This document shows, one piece after another, positions 57,615 to 64,000 of a DNA stretch of 64,000 nt. This DNA is from GCA-2687025 sp964473525 (GTDB lineage: Bacteria > Poribacteria > WGA-4E > GCA-2687025), in NCBI GenBank assembly GCA_964473525.1, contig CAYYPK010000014.1, forward strand, positions 1 to 64,000. The letters run 5' to 3'. The position numbers and the translations under genes were made by a program. The notes beneath the pieces were generated by a model. That model had not been told where the DNA came from, did no database searches, and saw nothing but the letters and a program-made list of their open reading frames with translations. Every line of letters starts with the position of its first letter. The first letter of the stretch is position 1.

Positions 57615-58727
57615 ATGCTCACGAGGGACATGGTCTCCTCGGCGCCCGACGCGCCGGGGGTCTACTTCTTCCGCGACAAGTCCGGCCGTCTGCTGTACAT
57701 AGGCAAAGCGAAGTCGCTGCGGAAGCGGGTGCGGCAGTACGCGGGCTCTCAGTCCACGCTGACTGCCAAGGTCCGTCGCATGGTCCGTCGGGTCGCCGAC
57801 GTGGAGATGCAGGTGCTCGGCTCGGAGCTGGAGGCCCTCATCACGGAGTCTCGGCTCATCAAGGAGCGCCAGCCGCACTACAACGTCGCGCTGAAGCGCC
57901 TCCGCAAGTATCCGTTCCTCAAGATTCAGCGTGGCGAGCGATTCCCTCGCGTCACTCTCAGCGCCGACATCGAACACGACGGCAGCGACTACTTCGGCCC
58001 GTTCCCAGGCTGGGGCGCCGCGCAGGAGACGCGCGAACTGGTCCACCAGCTCTTCCCCGTGCGCACGTGCGAGATGACGATACGTCCGCGCGAGGACTAC
58101 CGTCCCTGCTTCAAGTACCACGTGGAGCGGTGCGGAGCCCCGTGTGCCGCGATGATCGCCGACGTGGAATACGACATCATGCTGGAACGGCTGTGCGAGT
58201 TCCTCCTGGGCGACCACAGACCGGCCGAGCGCGACCTGATGGATATGCGAGAGGACGCGTGCGCCAAGCTGGAATTCGAACGCGCTCGGCTGGTGCAGAA
58301 CCGGCTCGAGTCGCTTCAGCGGTACACCGCGCGGAAGAAATACCAGGTGAACTCCGTCAGGAACAACCACCTGGCGATCGTATGCCCGTCCGCACAGGCC
58401 GGCCGCGCGGAGATGTTCTTCGTGCGTAGCGGGGAGTTCCGCGGCCAGGTGACGGTGTCGATCGGGAAATCCACGGGAGCGTTAGAGGCGACCGTCCGGC
58501 AGGTCTTCCTGTCCGAGGAGGCCCCGTCGGAGCCCACGCCTCAGGACATCGACGCCATGAACGTCATGTCGCAGTGGCTGTACGCCAACCGCGCGCGCCA
58601 GGAGATCGTGCGTCTGGACGCTCTCACCGACGCCGCGTGCGCGGAAGCGGCGACGCGCGCGCGGCACGTCCTGCTGTCAGCGTCCCTCACGCCCCGTGTC
58701 GCACGCGCGGGCGCCCATGCGGGCTGA
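57615..58727 (+). CDS. UvrC N-terminal half / Cho-like GIY-YIG endonuclease
   Basis: The 370-residue protein matches only the first half of UvrC. It has a GIY-YIG nuclease domain (GVYFFRDKSGRLLYIGKAKSL, with GVY 15-17 and YIG 28-30) and the glutamate in ELEALITESRLIKERQPHYN. The UvrC cysteine block CFKYHVERCGAPCAAMI is present, as is a UVR motif (about 213-237, REDACAKLEFERARLVQNRL) that would bind UvrB. The RNase H-like 5' incision domain and helix-hairpin-helix are missing. This is the domain content of E. coli Cho plus extra C-terminal sequence. It would make the 3' incision in nucleotide excision repair. The gene ends within the next gene's start. Confidence 0.82.
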   Translation: MLTRDMVSSAPDAPGVYFFRDKSGRLLYIGKAKSLRKRVRQYAGSQSTLTAKVRRMVRRVADVEMQVLGSELEALITESRLIKERQPHYNVALKRLRKYPFLKIQRGERFPRVTLSADIEHDGSDYFGPFPGWGAAQETRELVHQLFPVRTCEMTIRPREDYRPCFKYHVERCGAPCAAMIADVEYDIMLERLCEFLLGDHRPAERDLMDMREDACAKLEFERARLVQNRLESLQRYTARKKYQVNSVRNNHLAIVCPSAQAGRAEMFFVRSGEFRGQVTVSIGKSTGALEATVRQVFLSEEAPSEPTPQDIDAMNVMSQWLYANRARQEIVRLDALTDAACAEAATRARHVLLSASLTPRVARAGAHAG

Positions 58728-59754
58728 GTGGTACATCCCGGCGGCCCTCCTTGTGGCGCTGGCCGCGGCCGTCCCGGTCCTCGTGCGTGGTGACAGGGCG
58801 CGCCAGCGCGGCCTTGACGCTTTGTTCGTAAGCGCCGCGCGCCGCGTGGTTGTCTTGGGATTTGACGTCGGTCTCACGCGGCTGGTGGCGCTACTCGTCG
58901 CGGCCGTGGCTCTCGCCCTTGCCGCTTCTGGCCCGCCCGACTCCGCCTTCAGCGACGCGGCCCGCGCCGATCGGGACGTTCTGGTGGTAGTGGACACGTC
59001 TCTAAGCATGGCGGCCGAGGACGCCGAGCCCTCTCGCCTTGGTGCGGCGAAGCAGACGATCCGCTCGCTGCTACAGCAGGCAGTTGGCGAGCGCGTAGGC
59101 ATCGTCGCCTTCGCCGGCAGCGCGATCGTGCAGTGCCCGCTGACGCGCGATTACGCAGCGGTCGCCATGCTTGCCGACAGCCTGGAGCCGGGGATCATCC
59201 CACAGCCTGGCTCAGCCCTGCGAGACGCGCTATTCGAGGCCGGGCGAGCGTTCTCGGCGGAGCCATCGCGCGCGCGGCTGGTTGTGCTTCTCACGGACGG
59301 CGAGGACCACGCTTCGGAGCCGGAGAGCGTGCTGACGCACCTGCGTAAGCACGACGCCGACCTGATCACGGTGTGTCTTGGGTCCGCGGAGGGAGCGCCC
59401 ATCCCGTTGCGCGACGACGAGGGCCAACTCATCCGGTACAAGCGGGATCGCGCCGGTCGGCTGGTGTCAACGGCGGCCGACCCGGAGCTGCTGTCGAGGC
59501 TCGCAGAACGGGCAGGGGGTCGCTTCTACCGTGTCGAGGGCAGAGCGTCCGTCTCCGAGGCGCTGGACGCGATAGCGCACGTCGACGCGGACGCCTCCAG
59601 CTCTGCGGTTCGCGTAGGAACGGCGGCGCTGGCTTGCTGCGCGGTCGTAGCGTTGCTCGTGGAGGCGTGGGCGCACGCGGCGCCGGGCCGACGGACGGTC
59701 CCGCCCTATTCGCCGAAGAAGCGCTCGCGGTCGGCCTCGATGCGTCCTTCGTAA
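58717..59754 (+). CDS. BatA-like membrane protein with vWA domain
   Basis: The 345-residue protein has two N-terminal membrane helices (IPAALLVALAAAVPVLV; LTRLVALLVAAVALALAA) and a vWA domain with an intact MIDAS DTSLS (93-97). VVLLTDGEDHA is the second metal-site block, and a C-terminal membrane helix (AALACCAVVALLVEAW) follows. This is the BatA/BatB layout. Bat proteins usually sit with MoxR and DUF58 genes and support envelope stress tolerance. Here only a DUF58 gene is present, 42 kb away. The ATG at 58717 overlaps the UvrC-like gene by 11 bases. Its last 49 bases overlap the convergent DAHP-synthase-like gene. Confidence 0.85.
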   Translation: MRAEWYIPAALLVALAAAVPVLVRGDRARQRGLDALFVSAARRVVVLGFDVGLTRLVALLVAAVALALAASGPPDSAFSDAARADRDVLVVVDTSLSMAAEDAEPSRLGAAKQTIRSLLQQAVGERVGIVAFAGSAIVQCPLTRDYAAVAMLADSLEPGIIPQPGSALRDALFEAGRAFSAEPSRARLVVLLTDGEDHASEPESVLTHLRKHDADLITVCLGSAEGAPIPLRDDEGQLIRYKRDRAGRLVSTAADPELLSRLAERAGGRFYRVEGRASVSEALDAIAHVDADASSSAVRVGTAALACCAVVALLVEAWAHAAPGRRTVPPYSPKKRSRSASMRPS

Positions 59755-60845
59755 TCCGGCTCGTACACCCGCGATGGGACGTACAGGTGTTCCATGGTCT
59801 GCCGTAGCTTGTGCGCTTCCTGGGACGCCTTGACGAGATCCGCCAGCTGCTCAGGGAAGAGCGCTTGGAAGCCATCCGACTTGGCGATCAAGGGGTTCGG
59901 GTGCGCCTCAAGCAGCAGCACGTTCGCGCCGGCGAACACGCTAGCCACCGTCAGAGGATGCACCAGGTCGCGCACGCCAACGCCGTGCGATGCATCCACT
60001 GCGATAGGCAGACCCGACAGCTGGTAGTGGAATGCCGCCACCGAGCCGAGGTCCAACGTGTTGCGGGTGTACTTGTTGGCGCTGCCGATCCCGCGTTCGC
60101 AGAGGACGATGTTCTCCTTGCCACAGGTCATCATGCGCTCGACCCACAGCAGGTAGTCCTCACAGTCGACGGCGTTGCCGCGCTTGTGGATGACGGGCAG
60201 CTCAGACTCGCGCAACGCGTTCAGCAGGATCGTGTTACGGCTGTTAGGTTCGCCGATCTGTAGGCAGTCAACGCCCGTGTCTTCGTAGAGTGGAATCGCT
60301 GTGTGGTCGAGGATTTCGACCGCGACCGGCATTTCGTGCTCGCGCGCGGCGCGTACAACCAGTTCGAGCCCCTCGCGCAACGCGTCGTCCGATCCGGCGC
60401 CGATACCTTCCCAGCCGCTGTACGGGCTGGAACGGTATTTGTGCACCCCGCCCCGCAGGATATGGCCGCCCGCTTCCTTCACCATCTTGGCGGACTCCAT
60501 GATCTGCCGTTCTCCCTCGACGGAGCATGGCCCGGCGACGATCACGAGGTCTTTGCCGATGCGAACTGGGTGCTCGCGACCAATATCGAAGCTCACGTAC
60601 ACGCGGTTCGTCGGGTCGCCTTTCTGCGCGGCGCGCTTGTATTTGCGCGAGATGGCGATGAGGCCCTCGACGCCCGACATCTTCTGGACATCCGGCTGCG
60701 ACAGCTGCGAGACGTCCCCGTAAACGCCGATGAGAGTACGGTCGGTGCCGACCAGCTTGCCCGTGGTGTAACCGCGATCCACCAGCATCGTCTCGACTGC
60801 GGCGATCTCGTTCTCCGTTGCCGTACGACGCATCTTAACAATCAT
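59706..60845 (-). CDS. divergent DAHP synthase-like protein (AroA-II/AroG-beta type)
   Basis: The 379-residue protein has an N-terminal ferredoxin-like regulatory domain (MIVKMRRTATENEIAAVETML...) and a TIM barrel as in Thermotoga-type DAHP synthases. These condense PEP with erythrose 4-phosphate at the start of the shikimate pathway. GPCSVEGERQI, KRG, ERGIGS...TRNTLDL and DASHGVG are present. Other blocks differ: HKYRSSPYSGWEG for KPRTSPYSFQG, and a GEPNSRNTILL block for the usual GARNMQN region. It may be the cell's DAHP synthase or a related aldolase. A TTGCCG-17-TACTAT promoter precedes it. The 3' end overlaps the BatA-like gene by 49 bases. Confidence 0.8.
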   Translation of the reverse strand: MIVKMRRTATENEIAAVETMLVDRGYTTGKLVGTDRTLIGVYGDVSQLSQPDVQKMSGVEGLIAISRKYKRAAQKGDPTNRVYVSFDIGREHPVRIGKDLVIVAGPCSVEGERQIMESAKMVKEAGGHILRGGVHKYRSSPYSGWEGIGAGSDDALREGLELVVRAAREHEMPVAVEILDHTAIPLYEDTGVDCLQIGEPNSRNTILLNALRESELPVIHKRGNAVDCEDYLLWVERMMTCGKENIVLCERGIGSANKYTRNTLDLGSVAAFHYQLSGLPIAVDASHGVGVRDLVHPLTVASVFAGANVLLLEAHPNPLIAKSDGFQALFPEQLADLVKASQEAHKLRQTMEHLYVPSRVYEPDYEGRIEADRERFFGE

Positions 60846-60928
60846 CGCCGGGTCTCTCCGATGCCTGTCGTGTGTGCCACGCGCGTGCTGCGATTCCTGA
60901 TGGTAATCTCAACGCCGCATGACCGCAT

Positions 60929-60957
60929 ATAGTAACGCATAGATGGAACCCCGGCAA
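60929..60957 (-). promoter_or_regulatory. promoter of the DAHP-synthase-like gene
   Basis: On the minus strand TTGCCG (60957-60952) and TACTAT (60934-60929) have a 17-base spacer, 84 bases before the start codon. The rest of 60846-61138 holds a GGACGC/GCGTCC repeat at 61001-61023 and the stem-loop listed next. Confidence 0.55.
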
Positions 60958-61065
60958 AGCTAGTTCGGCCTCTCACAGCCCTGTTCTCCGGCGCGAACGC
61001 GGACGCAACCGGCCGAGGCGTCCGGCCTGCGCTCGCTTGACCCGCCGCCCAGCCTCAGGGAGCAT

Positions 61066-61101
61066 GGGTCGGTACCCGCGTTCTCGGCGGGCAGCCGACC
61101 C
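61066..61101 (+). other. two-step stem-loop before the glycosyltransferase gene
   Basis: GGGTCGG (61066-61072) pairs with CCGACCC (61095-61101). Inside it CCCGC (61075-61079) pairs with GCGGG (61087-61091), leaving a small internal loop and a seven-base end loop. It ends 37 bases before the start codon, so it may lie in the leader. I do not recognise a known riboswitch. Confidence 0.4.
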
Positions 61102-61138
61102 CGCGCGGCCGCAAACCGATCTCGCATGAGGATCTGCC

Positions 61139-62677
61139 GTGACGGACTCCGTCAGACTTGTCGTATCGCGGTGGGCCCGCGAGCCCGGCGCGTGGGTGGT
61201 GGCCGCGGCGTCGGCGCTCTACGCCTGCGTAGTCGTGCCGCACTGGCAGCCCACGTGGGACAGCGCGACGTACATCACGCTTGCGAAGTCGCTCGTGTCG
61301 GGCGACGGCTACACGTACATGGGGTACGACCACACGAAGTACCCACCCGGGTTTCCTCTCATGCTCGCCCCGATCGTGGGGGTATTCGGCAACAGCTTCC
61401 TCGTCATGCGTTGCCTCGTCGCGTCGTGCGCCGTGGCGTCGATCGGCGTCAGTTACGTCCTCCTGCGCCGCGCGGCGGGGCCCTGGATCGCGGCGTCCGC
61501 GGCGGCGATGACGGCGGCTTCGTACGCGCTCCTCTTCGAGGCGACGCGCATCCTGTCCGACGTGCCGTACATGCTGGTGTCGCTCGTCGCCCTCCTCGCC
61601 ATCGAGCGCTTGCGCGCCGAGGGCTCGCGGCGTCTGCTCGTTGTCGCCACGTGCCTGTGTGTCGCGGCCTACCTGGTCCGAATCGTCGGCTTCGCTCTCG
61701 CGCTGGCCGCCGCGCTATCGCTCCTGTGCGACGCCCCGAGGCGCCCACTGCGTAGGTCCGCGCGAGACGCGGGCATTCTGCTCGGATGCGCTGGCCTCGT
61801 GGTCGCCGCCTGGATGGGCAGGAACGCGCTAGCCCGACATCAGCTCCCGCCCACTCTCCGCGAGGCCCTCAGCTACGAACGTGAGCTGGTGACAAGCAAC
61901 GCCAGCGATCCGCACTCCCCCGCGGTAGGCGTGCAGGCGCTGCGCGCGCGCCTCGCCACGAACGGTCGGTACTACGCGGACATGGCGGCGCGACTTCTCA
62001 CATCGAAGCGGTCGGCCCGCAAGATCCTTGCGCTCGCGGTTGTCGCGGGGTGGGTCGTCATCTCGCTCCGGCGGCGTACGTGCGTCGAGTGGTACTTCGC
62101 TGGCTATGTGGCGATCTACCTGATATGGCCCGCACACCAGGGAGAGCGGTTCTTCGTTCCGGCGCTGCCGATGATCTACTATTACGCGCTCCGCGCGGTC
62201 TCGTACGCGGTGGGAGCCGCGACCCGACTGTACGAGCCATTCGCCCGCGCTGGTGGCGTACCTTCGACCGCGTGCGCCGTCGCGATGGCGCTGATCTTCG
62301 TCGTCTCAAGCCGTGGGGAGTTGGCCCAACGCGTGGGCATTGAGCGGCGCGAGCCGTATCACCAGGGCGTCATGGCGGAGTACATTGACGCCCTGAAGTG
62401 GCTGGGCGAGAACACCGACCCCGACGCGGTGCTCGTCACGAACCGAGCCCCCTACGGCGTGCTATGGGCGAACCGGCCCACCTACACCGTGCCGTGGGTG
62501 AGCGACCGGGAAGAGATACTGGCCTCGGTGTTCGCGAACGGCGTCACACACGCCGTGACGAACAGCTTCACGGCGACGTACCTCGGCCCTGTCGTCGACG
62601 CGCATCCAGAGGTATTCACGCCTATCAGGCAGTTCGGGTCGACGCAGGTCTATGAGGTGGCCCCACCGTCCCCGTAA
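61139..62677 (+). CDS. membrane glycosyltransferase, GT-C/ArnT-like
   Basis: The 512-residue protein has about ten membrane helices. Its first extracytoplasmic loop has PHWQPTWDSATYITLAKSLVSG, with the acidic residue of GT-C enzymes, then YDHTKYPPGFPLMLAPIVGVFG, the KYPPG loop typical of ArnT/DolP-mannose mannosyltransferase-like proteins. The C-terminus is soluble (YIDALKWLGENTDPDAVLVTNR). It probably moves a sugar from polyprenyl phosphate to an extracytoplasmic acceptor; both are unknown. The start is a GTG. It is not closely similar to the other GT-C protein at 51 kb. Confidence 0.78.
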   Translation: MTDSVRLVVSRWAREPGAWVVAAASALYACVVVPHWQPTWDSATYITLAKSLVSGDGYTYMGYDHTKYPPGFPLMLAPIVGVFGNSFLVMRCLVASCAVASIGVSYVLLRRAAGPWIAASAAAMTAASYALLFEATRILSDVPYMLVSLVALLAIERLRAEGSRRLLVVATCLCVAAYLVRIVGFALALAAALSLLCDAPRRPLRRSARDAGILLGCAGLVVAAWMGRNALARHQLPPTLREALSYERELVTSNASDPHSPAVGVQALRARLATNGRYYADMAARLLTSKRSARKILALAVVAGWVVISLRRRTCVEWYFAGYVAIYLIWPAHQGERFFVPALPMIYYYALRAVSYAVGAATRLYEPFARAGGVPSTACAVAMALIFVVSSRGELAQRVGIERREPYHQGVMAEYIDALKWLGENTDPDAVLVTNRAPYGVLWANRPTYTVPWVSDREEILASVFANGVTHAVTNSFTATYLGPVVDAHPEVFTPIRQFGSTQVYEVAPPSP

Positions 62678-62715
62678 CCGTCAGCCGCATCGAACGACAC
62701 CAAGGAGCACCGCGT

Positions 62716-63543
62716 ATGAAGTTGGGCGTCGCCAGCTACTCTTACTGGCATTTCACGCCGGAGAAGACGCCCATCGAGCACGTCATCGAGGAGGCGGCGC
62801 GCCTCCAGCTCGATGGTGTCGAGATTCTGCACCGACAGATGGCGTCGGAGGAACGCGGGTACACGCAGCGCCTAAAGCGGCTGGCGTTCCTGAACGGTCT
62901 CGACCTCCACGCGCTCTCGATCCATCAGGGATTCGTGTCCCCTGACCGTGACGAACGCGCGAAGAACGTCGCGCACACCTTGCGTTGCATCGAGCTCGCC
63001 TACGAGATGGGCATCCCGTCCATTCGCCTGAACTCTGGCCGCTGGAACACCGTCTCCTCGTTCACCGAACTCATGGACCTGGACGGTCAGGAGCCGCGCC
63101 TCCCCGGGTACACGGACGACGACGCGTACGGATGGATCGTGGGCTGCATTGAGGAGTGCCTTCCCCACGCAGAGCGCAACGGCGTGGTCCTGGCGCTGGA
63201 GAACCACTGGGGTCTCACGGCGACGCCCGAGGGCGTCAACCGCATCATCGGCGCGATCGAGTCGGACTGGCTCATGGGAGCCATGGACTGCGGCAACTTC
63301 CTCGCCGACCCGTACACCAAGCTCCGGCAGATCGCCCCACACACGGCCCTCGTGCACGCGAAGACGTACCACGGCGGCGGCGAATGGTACACCCTCGACT
63401 TGGACTATACGAAGGTCCGCGAGATACTCGCCGAGGTCGGATTCGACGGGTACGTGTCGCTCGAATTCGAGGGCAAGGAGGATGCCCACACGGCTGTACC
63501 GAAGAGCATCGCCATGCTCCGCGAGGCCCTCGGCATCTCGTAG
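62716..63543 (+). CDS. sugar phosphate isomerase/epimerase (xylose isomerase-like TIM barrel)
   Basis: The 275-residue protein belongs to the AP-endonuclease-2/xylose-isomerase-like barrel family that epimerises or isomerises sugars with a divalent metal. Candidate metal ligands follow the family order: Glu in VLALENHWGL, Asp in GAMDCGNF, His in LVHAKTYHG and Glu in SLEFEGKED. SIRLNSGRWN near the middle is another family block. GGAG precedes the ATG. It starts 38 bases after the glycosyltransferase stop and ends 39 bases before a dioxygenase gene, so the three may form one transcript. The substrate is unknown. Confidence 0.85.
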   Translation: MKLGVASYSYWHFTPEKTPIEHVIEEAARLQLDGVEILHRQMASEERGYTQRLKRLAFLNGLDLHALSIHQGFVSPDRDERAKNVAHTLRCIELAYEMGIPSIRLNSGRWNTVSSFTELMDLDGQEPRLPGYTDDDAYGWIVGCIEECLPHAERNGVVLALENHWGLTATPEGVNRIIGAIESDWLMGAMDCGNFLADPYTKLRQIAPHTALVHAKTYHGGGEWYTLDLDYTKVREILAEVGFDGYVSLEFEGKEDAHTAVPKSIAMLREALGIS

Positions 63544-63582
63544 ACGCCGGCCACACACACGCCAACACGACAGGGGGATGCA

Positions 63583-64000
63583 ATGACTGACGAAGAGCGC
63601 TTCATGGCTGACCTGAACGGCTATCTCGTCATCAAGAACGTACTGGATGCCGACGAGTTGGCGGAGATGAACGACATCGCCGACCGCCTACACGCCGGAG
63701 ACGACAGCGCGCGACGCGGTAGGGGCCGCGTCTGCCTATGGGGCGAGCCCTTCAAGGCGCTCGTGGACCATCCCAAGGTCACGCCGTACATTGAGGAGTT
63801 GCTCGGGCCGTGGTTTCGGCTGGACCACGACTACTCGATCTTCATGAAGGAAGGCGCGGCCGGCGGCGGCCTCCACGGCGGCGAGGACGGCGGACGCCCG
63901 GGCGGCGGCGAGGGCGATCACTGGTACCGCTACCGCGACGGCGTCATGAGGAATGGCCTCAGCGTGTTCACGTTCTTCCTCACCCACGCCTCGGCGGGCG
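63583..64000 (+). CDS. phytanoyl-CoA dioxygenase family protein (3), cut by window end
   Basis: The open frame of at least 139 codons starts MTDEERFMADLNGYLVIKNV, the PhyH-family opening (FxxxGYLVIKNVL), and runs off the window edge. LDADELAEMNDIADRL and the PYIEELLGPWFRLDHDYSIFM strand also fit. GGLHGGEDGG contains the probable first iron-binding histidine; the second half, with the distal histidine and arginine, lies outside. AGGGGG stands seven bases before the ATG. It follows the sugar isomerase gene closely, and such pairs suggest a shared pathway. Substrate unknown. Confidence 0.8.
   Translation, partial: MTDEERFMADLNGYLVIKNVLDADELAEMNDIADRLHAGDDSARRGRGRVCLWGEPFKALVDHPKVTPYIEELLGPWFRLDHDYSIFMKEGAAGGGLHGGEDGGRPGGGEGDHWYRYRDGVMRNGLSVFTFFLTHASAG

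Noticed and set aside
57510..57650. Hydrophobic reading VIVIGILAFSAAAAYA upstream of the UvrC-like gene
   Set aside because: There is no start codon or ribosome-binding site in frame before it, and the frame runs on into the UvrC-like coding sequence as noise.
1..64000. tRNA, rRNA, CRISPR, insertion sequences, prophage or att sites
   Set aside because: I looked for tRNA-like T-loops, regularly spaced repeats, transposase or integrase motifs and flanking inverted repeats and found none that hold up.

Overview
The window is high-GC bacterial chromosome, densely coded on both strands, with 51 protein genes I can support and no RNA gene, insertion sequence, CRISPR array or prophage that I can see. 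The cell is a Gram-negative-type bacterium. Its MurE carries the DNPR motif of meso-diaminopimelate-adding enzymes, and it makes Sec- and Tat-exported proteins. Three phytanoyl-CoA-type dioxygenases, a TIM-barrel sugar isomerase, a Gfo/Idh/MocA protein, LamG and FG-GAP proteins and PMT-like glycosyltransferases suggest Candidatus Poribacteria or a neighbouring uncultured phylum. That placement is inference from gene content, not a phylogeny.

Layout. 1-3.4 kb: two peptide-type ABC permeases, a HAD phosphatase and a TrpF-like isomerase on the plus strand, closed by a hairpin. 3.4-5.1 kb: a secreted protein and a dioxygenase (minus). 5.1-10.5 kb: coaD, a UvrD-type helicase with a complete DEDDh exonuclease built into it, and a membrane protein joining a TonB-like N-terminus to a von Willebrand A domain. 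10.7-14.5 kb: two small membrane proteins (58 and 38 aa) around a pentapeptide-repeat protein, then a secreted phosphoesterase and an esterase. 14.7-16.5 kb: a second dioxygenase and a DUF58 protein.

16.7-33.7 kb (minus) is a complete dcw cluster: rsmH-ftsL-ftsI-murE-murF-mraY-murD-ftsW-murG-murC-murB-ftsQ-ftsA-ftsZ. Genes mostly overlap or nearly touch. mraZ and ddl are absent from it, and alr is divergent at its head. Together they make the UDP-MurNAc-pentapeptide and lipid II and build the divisome.

33.8-43.1 kb: alr, a GlmU-like nucleotidyltransferase, a secreted TolB-like propeller, a LamG protein, and a GldA / GldF-GldG fusion / DUF4340 ABC operon (minus). 43.3-48.3 kb: an HTH-TPR regulator, divergent from glnE, with a possible self-operator. 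48.4-57.4 kb: a degenerate Gfo/Idh protein, an Ldh-family dehydrogenase, a Rieske protein, a membrane glycosyltransferase, a uracil-DNA glycosylase, ligA and an FG-GAP protein. 57.6-64 kb: a lone UvrC N-terminal half, a BatA-like protein, a divergent DAHP-synthase homologue, a second membrane glycosyltransferase, a sugar isomerase and a third dioxygenase cut by the window edge.

Most stretches are ordinary. The items most worth a second look are the helicase-exonuclease fusion, the TonB/vWA hybrid, the palindromes at two promoters, hairpins that begin in stop codons, and the Gfo/Idh protein lacking its usual catalytic residues.
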